Shown one piece after another: positions 6,369 through 15,495 of a stretch of DNA of 64,000 nucleotides (the first letter of the stretch is position 1; every line of letters begins with the position of its first letter). The notes below the pieces were generated by a model. It ran no database searches. It saw only the letters and a list, made by a program, of their open reading frames with translations, and was not told the DNA's origin. Location: positions 1-64,000 of the forward strand of contig DXAK01000048.1 of NCBI GenBank assembly GCA_019117065.1. Direction: 5' to 3'. Made by a program: the position numbers and the translations under genes. This DNA is from Candidatus Mediterraneibacter pullicola (GTDB taxonomy: Bacteria > Bacillota > Clostridia > Lachnospirales > Lachnospiraceae).

Positions 6369-7887
6369 TTCCTTTCTCCTGCCTTTTACCGAGAACAATC
6401 TTCATAGTGATAAGCACTCCAAGGAGAACGAGTAGGTTCACGCCCAGCACTATCCACCAGATATGCACAACCCCTGCAAGAATGTATCCAAAGAAACAGA
6501 TAACTGCCACAATCGCCGCATACTGCATCTGTGTGGACACATGGTTGATATGATTGCTCTGCGCCCCCGCCGAAGACATGACCGTCGTGTCCGAAATCGG
6601 GGATACATGATCACCGCACACAGCACCAGCCAGCACCGCGGACACAGAGATAATCATCATCTCCATATTGCTGTTTCCCGAGAACATTCCCGTGGCAATA
6701 GGTACCAAAATTGCAAATGTCCCCCACGACGTACCCGTGGAAAATGAAAGGAATACTGCCGCCGCAAACAACACCGCTGGAATAAAAATACTTGCAGAAG
6801 CATTGTCCCCTACAACATGGCCTACAAAATCCGCAAGTCCTAGCGCGTCTCCCATTCCCTTTAATGACCATGCGAAAATGAGGATCGTAACAGCGGGAAC
6901 CATCAGTTTAAACCCTTCTACAAGACTGTCCATAAACCCTTTAGATGTCACGACCTTCCTTGGCAGATATAAAAACACCATGAAGAAAATCGTCACCATT
7001 GTGGCAAAAATCAAGCTGGTCTCAGCGTCGCACCCTGAAAACGCTGTGATGATATCCGTAGCGCCGCCGAGATATCCCGTGTAAATCATCGCCCCAATCG
7101 CTGATATGATAAGGACTGCAACAGGAAGAACCAAATCCATAACTTTTCCATTCCTATTGACCTCTTCTTCCGGCACCTGCTCGAACTCTTCCGCCCCAGT
7201 AGTAAAGAGATCGCCCTTTGCCGCGTTATCCTCGTGCTTCTTCATCAGACCGAAATCAAACGCTGTGATAGAGGTAAAAAACACCATTACAATCGTGAGA
7301 ATTGCATACAGATTGTACGGTATTGTATTGAGAAAGAGCTGGAATCCGCTGATTCCCGCATCTTCTGGCACGTAAGAATTAACTGCCGCAGCCCAGCTTG
7401 AGATCGGTGCGATGATGCAGACTGGAGCTGCCGTCGCGTCTATGATATACGCCAGCTTAGCCCTTGATACCTTATAGCGGTCTGTCACAGGCCTCATAAC
7501 TGACCCCACCGTCAGGCAGTTAAAATAATCATCCACAAAGATCAGGATGCCGAGCCCCGTCGTTGCAAGAAGGGCGCTGCGCTTTGATTTAATCTTCGTT
7601 CCCGCCCATCTGCCGTAAGCTCCAGAGCCTCCCGACTTCGCCATAAGCACGATAATCATTCCCAACAGCACGTCGAAAATCAGGATATTCAAATTCATGC
7701 TGTTCTTCATGATATCAAAGAAATTCACGAAAGCATTCCACGGGTGAAATCCGCTGTATAGCAGAGCGCCCACCGCCACGCCGATAAAAAGGGAGCTATA
7801 AACCTCCTTCGTAATCAGCGCAAGAATGATCGCCAAAAGAGGTGGGACAAGAGCCCACCACGTTCCGATAAACATTGAACTGTCCAT
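6361..7887 (-). CDS. NhaC-family Na+/H+ antiporter
   Basis: A 508-residue polytopic membrane protein with about 12 hydrophobic segments. Matches the NhaC family: WWALVPPLLAIILALITKEV near the N terminus, the DDYFNCLTVGSVMRP region with membrane-embedded acidic residues, and the SFSTGTSWGTFAILVPI and GDHVSPISDTTVMSS motifs that mark the family. Such proteins exchange Na+ (or organic cations/acids) for protons. ATG 7887 is preceded by GGAGAG; the frame runs open upstream but lacks any signal. Overlaps the C39-like gene. Confidence 0.85.
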   Translation of the reverse strand: MDSSMFIGTWWALVPPLLAIILALITKEVYSSLFIGVAVGALLYSGFHPWNAFVNFFDIMKNSMNLNILIFDVLLGMIIVLMAKSGGSGAYGRWAGTKIKSKRSALLATTGLGILIFVDDYFNCLTVGSVMRPVTDRYKVSRAKLAYIIDATAAPVCIIAPISSWAAAVNSYVPEDAGISGFQLFLNTIPYNLYAILTIVMVFFTSITAFDFGLMKKHEDNAAKGDLFTTGAEEFEQVPEEEVNRNGKVMDLVLPVAVLIISAIGAMIYTGYLGGATDIITAFSGCDAETSLIFATMVTIFFMVFLYLPRKVVTSKGFMDSLVEGFKLMVPAVTILIFAWSLKGMGDALGLADFVGHVVGDNASASIFIPAVLFAAAVFLSFSTGTSWGTFAILVPIATGMFSGNSNMEMMIISVSAVLAGAVCGDHVSPISDTTVMSSAGAQSNHINHVSTQMQYAAIVAVICFFGYILAGVVHIWWIVLGVNLLVLLGVLITMKIVLGKRQEKGNV

Positions 7888-8064
7888 ATGTACTCTCCAT
7901 TCCTTTTTACTGTATCTGGTGTCAGAAAACCTAAAAAGCGCCTCCCGCTTTACTTTCCGACTTCTGATATTTCTTCTATTGTATAGAACCTTGAAACAAT
8001 TGACAAGCGTAATTCGTAAAAGAACCTCTGATTTGTGTAAATAAAGGCAAACTCCTGCCCCACA

Positions 8065-8112
8065 GATCAAGAAAAGAGCTCCATCCGCGGTACTCCTGCC
8101 AATGGAACTCTT
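8065..8112 (-). terminator. Terminator of the hexuronate/TRAP operon
   Basis: The 11-bp stem AAGAGCTCCAT (8074-8084) with ATGGAACTCTT (8102-8112), one G-T wobble. On the minus strand TTTTCTTG follows. It lies about 50 bp after the dctM stop. The rest of 7888-8163 holds no gene I can support. Confidence 0.65.
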
Positions 8113-8163
8113 TCCCATCATTTTTTATAATTTTTTATATAAGAAAGGCCCACCTCTGCCGGG

Positions 8164-9465
8164 TTACAGCAGCCCTGCTATCTGCGGCAGCCAGAGGCTG
8201 ACAGCAGGAACGTATGTAACAAGCAGAAGCCCGATCAGTATCGCAATGTAATACTTAAGCATGTATGGCATTACCTTTGCAAGGCTGGTCCTGCCCACTT
8301 TGATGGCAACAAACAGCGTATTTCCTACCGGCGGCGTAATATTACCGATACACAGATTATAGACAAGGATAAGCCCAAACTGTACCGGATTCATGCCAAA
8401 AGTCTGTACAACCGGAAGAAACAGCGGTGTGAAGATAAGAATCGCCGGTGTTACGTCCATAAATGTTCCCGCGATCAGCAGGATCACATTCATAATCAAA
8501 AGGATGATGACCGGATTCTGAGTCAGCCCGAGAAGAGCTGCAGAGATTGCCTGTGGGATCTGTGTAAAAGACATCACCCATCCGAGGATGTTAGAAACAC
8601 CGATCAGGAACACAACCATACCGCTCATCTTTGCGCTCTCCACTACGATATCCCAGAACGATTTCCATGTGATATTACGGTAGCAGATCCCGAGGATCAG
8701 CGCGTATACAACCGCAATGGCAGAGCCCTCCGTAGCTGTGAACACACCTGCGATGATTCCGCCGATCACAACAACGATCAGTGATAACGACGGGATTGCC
8801 CTAAGAGTGCAAACGCCCAAATTCTTCCAGTCAAATTTCCCGGGAAGCCCCTTGTAACCTTTTTTCTTCGCGATCAGCGCCGCAACTACCATACAACAGA
8901 TTGTCCAGATGATCCCCGGCACATATCCTGCCATGAACAGCGCTGCGACCGAAGTTCCTCCTGCTGCCAGCGAATATGTGATCAAGGCGTTAGACGGCGG
9001 GATTAGCAGTCCCGACGGAGCGGACGCACCGTTGGTCGCCGCACAGAGCGCTTTGTCATACCCCTGCTCTTCTTCTCCTTTTTCAACCATGCTTCCTACT
9101 GCTGCCGCAGCCGCGGACGCGGAACCGGAGATTGCTCCAAAGAGAGCATTTGCTCCTACGTTCGTCACCAGCAAGGCTCCCGGAAGCTTCCCGAGTATCG
9201 CCATAACAAAATCTACAAGACGCTTCGCGATTCCGCCTTGGTTCATCAGATTCCCCGCAAGAATGAAAAAGGGGATTGCCGTTAAACTGAATTTGCTCAT
9301 TCCCACAAAAATGCGTTGCGAGCCTGTCACGACCGATACATCGAGCGCAACTGTCTGAAGTATACACACAAGCGAGGATATGCCGATGGCATAAGAAATC
9401 GGCACTCCTATGATCAACAACACTGCAAGAATCACTATAATGATTAACAAGGACTGGATTGCCAT
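8164..9465 (-). CDS. dctM: TRAP transporter large permease (DctM type)
   Basis: A 433-residue integral membrane protein, the ion-coupled translocating subunit of a tripartite ATP-independent periplasmic transporter. Many hydrophobic segments; family motifs include SGSASAAAAAVGSM, GLLIPPSNALI and GNITPPVGNTLFVA, the re-entrant loops binding Na+. Starts 3 bp after dctQ ends. With dctQ and dctP in the same operon as uxaC-uxuA-uxuB-type genes, the cargo is most likely a hexuronate or a related sugar acid. Confidence 0.9.
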   Translation of the reverse strand: MAIQSLLIIIVILAVLLIIGVPISYAIGISSLVCILQTVALDVSVVTGSQRIFVGMSKFSLTAIPFFILAGNLMNQGGIAKRLVDFVMAILGKLPGALLVTNVGANALFGAISGSASAAAAAVGSMVEKGEEEQGYDKALCAATNGASAPSGLLIPPSNALITYSLAAGGTSVAALFMAGYVPGIIWTICCMVVAALIAKKKGYKGLPGKFDWKNLGVCTLRAIPSLSLIVVVIGGIIAGVFTATEGSAIAVVYALILGICYRNITWKSFWDIVVESAKMSGMVVFLIGVSNILGWVMSFTQIPQAISAALLGLTQNPVIILLIMNVILLIAGTFMDVTPAILIFTPLFLPVVQTFGMNPVQFGLILVYNLCIGNITPPVGNTLFVAIKVGRTSLAKVMPYMLKYYIAILIGLLLVTYVPAVSLWLPQIAGLL

Positions 9466-9468
9466 AAC

Positions 9469-9960
9469 TTATACCTCCTCCTTTTTCAGCTCTGCATTTC
9501 CCTTACTGATATCAACAATATTTAGCACCGTATAGACCATGTTAAGCACACCGCACAACGGAAGCACTACATAGAACACACCTACTGCAACACCGAGGGA
9601 TGATGTCATCTGTCCCATGGCGAGTTTGGCGATAGATATTCCGCCGTATACGAGAATGATAGCTGAAAATGCAAAAGCGATAAGTTCTCCGATGATTCCG
9701 AAAAATTTCTGCATTTTCCCACTCATCCGTTCCACGATAACAGGGATATTCATGTGACCGCGCTCCCCCGTGATCAATGACGCCCCCAGGAGGCTTGCCC
9801 ACGCGAACAGATAAGATACCAGTTCTTCCGACCATGAGGATGGATTCTTCAGGACATATCTTGTAAATACCTGCCAGCAGGTCAGGACAACCATCGCAAG
9901 AAGGCTGACTCCTGCCAGTACATTTAAAATTTTATTTAAAACCTTTCTCAGCTCTTTCAT
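9469..9960 (-). CDS. dctQ: TRAP transporter small permease (DctQ type)
   Basis: A 163-residue protein with four hydrophobic segments, the DctQ small membrane subunit. The family signature around RYVLKNPSSWSEELVSYLFAW is clear (aromatic-Ser-x-Glu-Glu). Sits between dctP and dctM with 3-17 bp gaps, so one transcript. Needed for assembly with DctM; no catalytic role of its own. Confidence 0.88.
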   Translation of the reverse strand: MKELRKVLNKILNVLAGVSLLAMVVLTCWQVFTRYVLKNPSSWSEELVSYLFAWASLLGASLITGERGHMNIPVIVERMSGKMQKFFGIIGELIAFAFSAIILVYGGISIAKLAMGQMTSSLGVAVGVFYVVLPLCGVLNMVYTVLNIVDISKGNAELKKEEV

Positions 9961-9977
9961 TTCCTGATCCTCCCTTC

Positions 9978-11009
9978 CTATTCCTCAGACGGATATTCCT
10001 CGTTGTACGCTTGGATAGCTTCGTAAATCGGCTCAAGATCTGGGTATTTCTCCAGCATGCTGTCGTGCATCGGCAGGCATATTTCCCTGAAAGGCTCCGT
10101 GTCCGGATAAAGAAAGGTTACACCCTGCTCGTTTTCCGCGCGTTCTTTCGCCTCTGCCACAGCGTCTACCCACTCTTCTCTCTGCACCTGATTTACAAGC
10201 TCGAATCCTTCCTCGAACACTGCCCTCTCTTCACTGTCAAGTCCGTCGACAAATGTATTGCTTCCAATGAGAATGTCCGGGATCATCTGGTGCATATCGT
10301 AGGAATAGTATTTGCAGACGTCGCCGTGCCCATTGTCCGTAAGAGCCAGCTCATTGTTCTCGGCTCCGTCGATGATCTTTGACTGCAGTGATGTATATAC
10401 GTCGCCGAATCCCATGGGTGTCGCGGAGCCGCCCAGACGGTCCATCATTTCCACATTGGTCGGGGACTGCTGCACACGAATTTTCATGCCTTTCAGGTCA
10501 TCCGGCGTCTCGATAGCAGTGTCCACCGTATAGAAATTTCGGGTTCCTGCATCCAGCCATGTCACTGCCTCGAACCCTGCCTGTTTGGTCGACTCGAAAA
10601 TCGGACCTGTGATATTCTCATCATCCATTGCCACGTGGTAAGCTTCGCTGGATGCAAACAAATACGGGAGGTTAAATAAGGTATAGTTATCACTGAATGT
10701 CTCCAGCAGAGAATTTGATGCCACGCAGAAATCGATCGCTCCTGTCTGTGTCAGTTGCACCATCTCATTCTGAGATCCCAACAGTTCGCTTGGGAATACT
10801 TCCACGTCATATTTATCCCCCAGTTCTTCTTCTATGAATTCTTCAAACGCCAGAAGAGCGATATGGGTAGGATGGTTCGTTGACTGGTTATGTCCGATAC
10901 GGATGATTTTTTTCGCATTTTCCGATGATGAAGCGCCGCATCCGGCCGTCATCCCCACTGTCATTGTGAGTAACAATGCCAGCGCAACCGCTCTATATCT
11001 TTTTTTCAT
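9978..11009 (-). CDS. dctP: TRAP substrate-binding lipoprotein (DctP type)
   Basis: A 343-residue solute-binding protein. The signal peptide ends in the lipobox MTAGC, so it is anchored to the outer face of the membrane. The mature part is a DctP-type two-lobe fold: RIGHNQSTNHPTHIALLAFE at the start, and GMKIRVQQSP with MGFGDVYTSLQSKIIDGAEN in the middle, including the Arg that grips the substrate carboxylate. Upstream neighbours uxaC/uxuA/SDR suggest D-glucuronate, D-galacturonate or a derivative as ligand. Start ATG 11009 has GGAGAGAGG upstream. Confidence 0.88.
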   Translation of the reverse strand: MKKRYRAVALALLLTMTVGMTAGCGASSSENAKKIIRIGHNQSTNHPTHIALLAFEEFIEEELGDKYDVEVFPSELLGSQNEMVQLTQTGAIDFCVASNSLLETFSDNYTLFNLPYLFASSEAYHVAMDDENITGPIFESTKQAGFEAVTWLDAGTRNFYTVDTAIETPDDLKGMKIRVQQSPTNVEMMDRLGGSATPMGFGDVYTSLQSKIIDGAENNELALTDNGHGDVCKYYSYDMHQMIPDILIGSNTFVDGLDSEERAVFEEGFELVNQVQREEWVDAVAEAKERAENEQGVTFLYPDTEPFREICLPMHDSMLEKYPDLEPIYEAIQAYNEEYPSEE

Positions 11010-11059
11010 ATCAGTTATCCTCTCTCCTTCTTAGAAATATCAATATACAGGAACGAAGT

Positions 11060-11908
11060 TTATACCCCCGAATACGCAGCATATCCGCCATCGATCGGAA
11101 TACATACCCCCGTGATGAATCCGGCGGCGTCATTATTAACAAGGAACAGCACTGCTCCTACCAGCTCCTCGAGCTCTCCGAATCTTCCCATCGGAGTGCC
11201 TGCGAGTATCTTCGCCGTGCGGGCTGTCGGCGTCCCGTCCTCATTGAAGAGAAGCCCACGGTTCTGGTTGCCCACAAAGAATCCCGGCGCGATCGCGTTC
11301 ACGCGGATACCAGACTTTGCGAAATAGGTCGCCAGCCACTGTGTAAAGTTTACTATAGCCGCCTTTGCACCCGAGTATGCCGGAATCTTCGTCAACGGGG
11401 TGTATGCGTTCATGGACGCTATGTTCAGGATATTCCCGTCCCTGTCAATCATATCCGCGGCAAATACCTGTGTCGGGAGCAGAGTCCCCAGCCAGTTCAG
11501 AGCGAACACGAACTCCACGCCGCTCTTGTCAAGGTCGAAAAATGTCTTGCAGTTCTCGATATCTTTCGCCTCAAAGTGAAACTCATTGTCCGTAGTCGCC
11601 CGCGGATTGTTCCCGCCCGCTCCGTTTATCAACACGTCGCAAGGTCCCAAGTCCTTTAATATCTGCTCGTGGACCTCATCCAGATTTTCCCGCTCCAGCA
11701 CATTTGCTTTATATGCTTTCGCCGTACCTCCGTCTGCCGTAATCTTTGCGGCAACCTTTTTTGCAGCCTCCTCGTTCAGATCGAGCACCGCCACCTTGCC
11801 GCCCGCCGCTGCCATCTTCTCCGCAAGCATCCCGCAGATCGCGCCGCCTGCTCCCGTAATCACGCACACTTTACCTGTCAGATCTGTATTCAGTACATTT
11901 TTCTCCAT
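11060..11908 (-). CDS. SDR-type fructuronate reductase (UxuB role)
   Basis: A 282-residue short-chain dehydrogenase/reductase. N-terminal nucleotide-binding TGAGGAICG, NGAGG in the fourth strand, Ser in NIASMNAY, and catalytic Tyr-x3-Lys in AYSGAKAA. The sequence resembles the D-mannonate oxidoreductases of the SDR class (B. subtilis YjmF type) rather than the long-chain UxuB of E. coli. Placed directly after uxuA, it should reduce D-fructuronate to D-mannonate with NAD(P)H, the step between UxaC and UxuA. Specificity for mannonate rather than tagaturonate is inferred from the uxuA neighbour. Confidence 0.82.
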   Translation of the reverse strand: MEKNVLNTDLTGKVCVITGAGGAICGMLAEKMAAAGGKVAVLDLNEEAAKKVAAKITADGGTAKAYKANVLERENLDEVHEQILKDLGPCDVLINGAGGNNPRATTDNEFHFEAKDIENCKTFFDLDKSGVEFVFALNWLGTLLPTQVFAADMIDRDGNILNIASMNAYTPLTKIPAYSGAKAAIVNFTQWLATYFAKSGIRVNAIAPGFFVGNQNRGLLFNEDGTPTARTAKILAGTPMGRFGELEELVGAVLFLVNNDAAGFITGVCIPIDGGYAAYSGV

Positions 11909-11923
11909 AATAACACTCTCCTT

Positions 11924-12973
11924 CTACTTTCCTGCTACTTTCTCACACACTTCAAACAAACCGTTTATGTATGCTGCGCCGAGCGCTCTGTCATACAATC
12001 CGTATCCCGGTTTCCCATCCTCGCCCCAGATCATTCTTCCGTGATCCGGGCGTACATACCCGTCAAATCCCGTCTCAACAAGAGCTTTCGTGATCTCGTA
12101 CATATCAAGCGAACCGCATGAGGACAGATGCGCCCTCTCTTCAAAAGAACCGTCGTCCATAATCTTCACATTGCGCATGTGCATGAATCCGATCCGTCCC
12201 ATGGAGGAATATTTGCGCACAAGTCCGGGTATATCATTGAACTTTGCGCAGCCGAGCGATCCGGTGCAAAAGCAGAGGGTGTTAGACGGGGAATCCACAA
12301 TGGACAGATACCGGTCCAGATTCGCCTCGCGCGTGATGACACGTGGAAGCCCGAAAATTGGATACGGCGGATCATCCGGATGAAGCGCCATAACGACTCC
12401 ACACTCCTCAGCCACAGGAATCACTTTCTTTAAGAAGATCTCGATATTCTCCCACAATCCTTCCTCACCCAGTTCCCCATATGCCCGGATCAGTCCGCGC
12501 ACCTCGTCCTGCGTATAGCTTGCGTCCCATCCGGGAAGGTTGATATCATCCTTAAGCGGATCGAGGTCTTTCATCTGATCCCAGTACATAACAAGACTTG
12601 TGGAACCATCAGCCGCTTTCTTGTCAAGCTGTGTTCTCGTCCAGTCAAATACAGGCATGAAATTGTAAGTCACACATTTGACGCCGTATTTTGCACAACG
12701 GCGGATATTCTCGCAGTAAACGCCGATATGCTCGTCGCGCTTCTCCGTCCCCAACTTAATATCCTCGGATACCGGTATCGACTCCACCACGTCAAAGACC
12801 AACCCGTGCGCCTCGCAGTCAGCTTTGATCTTGGCAAGGCTTTCCTCCGGCCACACTTCACCGGGCTTTACATCATATACGGCAGAAACGACCGAGTGCA
12901 TCCCTGGGATCTGTGAGATATACTCCAAAGAGATCGGGTCAGATTTGCCATACCATCGAAAAGACATTTTCAT
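11924..12973 (-). CDS. uxuA: Mannonate dehydratase
   Basis: A 349-residue TIM-barrel enzyme that dehydrates D-mannonate to 2-keto-3-deoxy-D-gluconate. Family marks: FRWYGKSDPISLEYISQIPG at the N terminus, the metal-site HPDDPPYPIFG, FCTGSLG, and GFMHMRNVK. Length is normal. ATG 12973 has AGGAGAAAATT before it. Middle gene of uxaC-uxuA-SDR; KDG kinase and aldolase genes are not in the window and must be elsewhere. Confidence 0.93.
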   Translation of the reverse strand: MKMSFRWYGKSDPISLEYISQIPGMHSVVSAVYDVKPGEVWPEESLAKIKADCEAHGLVFDVVESIPVSEDIKLGTEKRDEHIGVYCENIRRCAKYGVKCVTYNFMPVFDWTRTQLDKKAADGSTSLVMYWDQMKDLDPLKDDINLPGWDASYTQDEVRGLIRAYGELGEEGLWENIEIFLKKVIPVAEECGVVMALHPDDPPYPIFGLPRVITREANLDRYLSIVDSPSNTLCFCTGSLGCAKFNDIPGLVRKYSSMGRIGFMHMRNVKIMDDGSFEERAHLSSCGSLDMYEITKALVETGFDGYVRPDHGRMIWGEDGKPGYGLYDRALGAAYINGLFEVCEKVAGK

Positions 12974-12997
12974 TATAATTTTCTCCTAATCTTAATC

Positions 12998-14401
12998 TTA
13001 TTTTTCTGGTTTTATATAGTTCCACACGTTATTAAAGCAGATATCTTCTATGATCCTGCCAATTCCATCATAGTCCGCAGGAGCCATTCCTCTGTCGATC
13101 CATCCACCCACAATCTCGCACAGGATACGGCGGAAATACTCGTGTCTTGGATAAGACAGGAACGAGCGGCTGTCTGTCAACATCCCGACGAAACGGCTGA
13201 GCACCCCAATATTGGCAAGGGATTTGATCTGCGCGGTCATGCCGTCATAATGGTCGTTGAACCACCATGCGGAGCCGAACTGAATCTTGCCTGCCGTACT
13301 CTCGTCTTGGAAGCATCCCGCCGCGGCAGCGATCTTATCGTTGTCAGCCGCATTCAACGTATAGAGGATGGTCTTCGGGAGCCGGTCTTTTACAGCCATG
13401 CGGTCGAGCAAAGCCGCAAGTGAAGCCGCAGAGATCACATCGCCGATACTATCGCATCCCACATCTGCTCCGAGCTCACGGTAGCGGAGTGTATTCAAGT
13501 TGCGGATCGCGCCGATGTGGATCTGCATGGTAAGCCCTTTCTCCGCATACTGCTCTCCGAGCCAATCCATCATAGCGGACTGATATGCCGCCGCTTCATA
13601 TTTCGTCGGGATATCCCCCGCAAGTCCTTTGCGCACTGCTTCCTCCGCAGCTTTCTCATCCCAAATCGTGAAATCAGGCGATCCAAAGGAATGATCGGAC
13701 AGACGGCATCCCTGTTTTTCAAAATAATCCAGCCTCTGTGCCAACGCGGTCTTCACATCGCTGATCGTGCCGATCTTCACGCCCGCCGCCTCCCCGAGTT
13801 TCTCCATGTATGCTGGGAATCCATGATCTGTAATATTTAGCGCCTTCTCCGGACGGAAAGTCGGAAGCACTTTTGTGTTAAATCCTTCCTCTGCCAGCAT
13901 CCTGTGATATTTCAGATCATCCGCTGGATCATCCGTTGTGCATAGCGCCCGCACATTGCTCTCCGCAATCAGCGCACGCGCTGCGCCGTCCGGACTCTGA
14001 AGCTTCCTATTCGCGCAGTCCCAGATAACGTCCGCCGTCGCTTGGCTTAACAGGTCGTCAATGCCGAAAAACCGTTTTAGTTCCAGATGGGACCAGTGAT
14101 AGATCGGATTTCCGATAAGCCCCGGCATCACTTCTGCAAACCGGGTGAATTTCTCGCGGTAATCCGCGTCTCCCGTGACATACTTCTCTGGAACAGCATT
14201 GGCACGCATCACGCGCCATTTGTAGTGATCTCCTGCAAGCCATGCCTCTCCGATATCCGAGAACTTCTTATTCTCATAGATCTCCGCCGGATTCAGATGA
14301 CAGTGGTAATCAAAGATCGGCATCTTTTCTGCGTGCTCATGATACAGCCTGCGAGCCGCCTCAGTGGTAAGAAGAAAGTCTTCGTTGATAAAACTTTTCA
14401 T
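12998..14401 (-). CDS. uxaC: Glucuronate isomerase
   Basis: A 467-residue uronate isomerase of the amidohydrolase superfamily, converting D-glucuronate to D-fructuronate (and galacturonate to tagaturonate). The metal-binding FDYHCHLNPAEIYENKKF near residue 30 is diagnostic; TDDPADDLKYH, FRPEKALNI and SYPRHEYFRRILCE further support it. First gene of the operon; start ATG 14401 follows GAAGGAGAGG. The promoter candidate lies at 14497-14524, facing the AraC regulator. Confidence 0.95.
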   Translation of the reverse strand: MKSFINEDFLLTTEAARRLYHEHAEKMPIFDYHCHLNPAEIYENKKFSDIGEAWLAGDHYKWRVMRANAVPEKYVTGDADYREKFTRFAEVMPGLIGNPIYHWSHLELKRFFGIDDLLSQATADVIWDCANRKLQSPDGAARALIAESNVRALCTTDDPADDLKYHRMLAEEGFNTKVLPTFRPEKALNITDHGFPAYMEKLGEAAGVKIGTISDVKTALAQRLDYFEKQGCRLSDHSFGSPDFTIWDEKAAEEAVRKGLAGDIPTKYEAAAYQSAMMDWLGEQYAEKGLTMQIHIGAIRNLNTLRYRELGADVGCDSIGDVISAASLAALLDRMAVKDRLPKTILYTLNAADNDKIAAAAGCFQDESTAGKIQFGSAWWFNDHYDGMTAQIKSLANIGVLSRFVGMLTDSRSFLSYPRHEYFRRILCEIVGGWIDRGMAPADYDGIGRIIEDICFNNVWNYIKPEK

Positions 14402-14485
14402 TTACTGTTACCTCTCCTTCTGTTTATTTTGCCGGAAAACATCCGTTTTCCCTACAAGTCTTATGTTCATTCTAACATCTTTCCC

Positions 14486-14524
14486 ATGCACTTCGCATAG
14501 TATATTCTGCTTGAAACATGGCAA
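14486..14524 (-). promoter_or_regulatory. uxaC operon promoter candidate with palindrome
   Basis: On the minus strand, TTGCCA (14524-14519), 16-bp spacer, TACTAT (14502-14497). The imperfect palindrome ATGCACTTCGCAT (14486-14498) abuts the -10 and could bind the divergent AraC-type regulator. Both motifs are seen; the role is inferred. Confidence 0.4.
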
Positions 14525-14572
14525 TAAATGCTATATCATATTATATATACTGAAATGGGGGTGCCTATTTTA

Positions 14573-15436
14573 TTGAAATTGCACAAAGATGAGTTTTCTC
14601 TGCGCCAGACCATGATCAGGTCTGATTTTGAGTGTTATCATTATCTCGATCTGACTCCCCCTGACGTAGAGTTTCACGAACATGAATTTTATGAAGTCTT
14701 TTTCTTTCTGTCCGGAAATGTATCCTACAATATCGAAGGACGTACATACCTTCTCCGGCCCGGAGATATCCTTCTGACTGACAATCAAGATATCCATCGT
14801 CCCGAGATACAGCCCGGAAAGCCCTATGAAAGATATGTTGTCTGGATCACTGCGGAATTTCTTCAGGGACTTGAGAAATACGGCGCACGCCTGACAGACT
14901 GCTTCAAGGATGCAAGCAAAAAAAAATACAAACTAATCCGTCCGGATGAAAAAGCTGTCGTGCATCTGAAAAAGATCCTCGATAAAATCGTCGAATGCCG
15001 TAAGAGCAATGAATTCGGAAGTGCTGCTTTGGAAAGTATCTATCTGTGTGAATTCATGATATTTCTGAACCGGGCATATTTTGCCACGCCAGATATAATC
15101 AGGGAAGACATCACGGAAAATGAAAAGATCAACAAAGTCGTCACCTATATCAACGACAATCTTTCCGGGGACCTGACACTCGACAGACTAGCGGAAATAT
15201 GCTATATCAGTAAATCCTATCTGTCGCATCAGTTCAAGTCTTATACGGGTTTGACGCTCTTTCAATTCATCATTAAAAAACGACTGACCGTGGCGCGAAA
15301 TATGATCCGCGCAGGGATTCCTGTCACGGAGGCGTGCCTGCGCTGCGGATTTAACGACTATTCTAATTTTCATAAAGCCTTCCGAAAAGAGTTCGGCGCA
15401 AGCCCGAAAGAATTTCGGGAAAAGAGACTCACCTAA
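14573..15436 (+). CDS. AraC-family transcriptional regulator
   Basis: A 287-residue regulator with an N-terminal cupin sensor (FHEHEFYEVFFFLSGNVSYN, then LRPGDILLTDNQDIHRP) and a C-terminal double HTH (LTLDRLAEICYISKSYLSHQ and GIPVTEACLRCGFNDYSNFH). Start: TTG 14573 has GGGGGTG 9 bases upstream; the ATG at 14555 and GTG at 14561 are in frame but without a spaced SD. It is divergent from uxaC, so it probably controls the hexuronate operon in response to a sugar acid. Confidence 0.85.
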   Translation: MKLHKDEFSLRQTMIRSDFECYHYLDLTPPDVEFHEHEFYEVFFFLSGNVSYNIEGRTYLLRPGDILLTDNQDIHRPEIQPGKPYERYVVWITAEFLQGLEKYGARLTDCFKDASKKKYKLIRPDEKAVVHLKKILDKIVECRKSNEFGSAALESIYLCEFMIFLNRAYFATPDIIREDITENEKINKVVTYINDNLSGDLTLDRLAEICYISKSYLSHQFKSYTGLTLFQFIIKKRLTVARNMIRAGIPVTEACLRCGFNDYSNFHKAFRKEFGASPKEFREKRLT

Positions 15437-15439
15437 AAA

Positions 15440-15483
15440 CCCGGGAGAAACTGTCACAGAACAATTTCCCCCGGGCATTTTTT
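15440..15483. terminator. Bidirectional terminator
   Basis: CCCGGGAGAAA (15440-15450) pairs with TTTCCCCCGGG (15465-15475) except one A-C, followed by TTTTTT on the plus strand. Serves the convergent AraC and cytidylate-kinase-like genes. Confidence 0.7.
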
Positions 15484-15495
15484 ATCCCTGATTCA

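Noticed and set aside
8909..9358. A 149-codon plus-strand frame inside dctM
   Set aside because: Antisense shadow of a clear membrane protein gene with family motifs.
9978..11009. A sialic-acid (SiaP) TRAP system
   Set aside because: No sialate catabolic genes are near; the operon contains uxaC/uxuA, which favours hexuronates.
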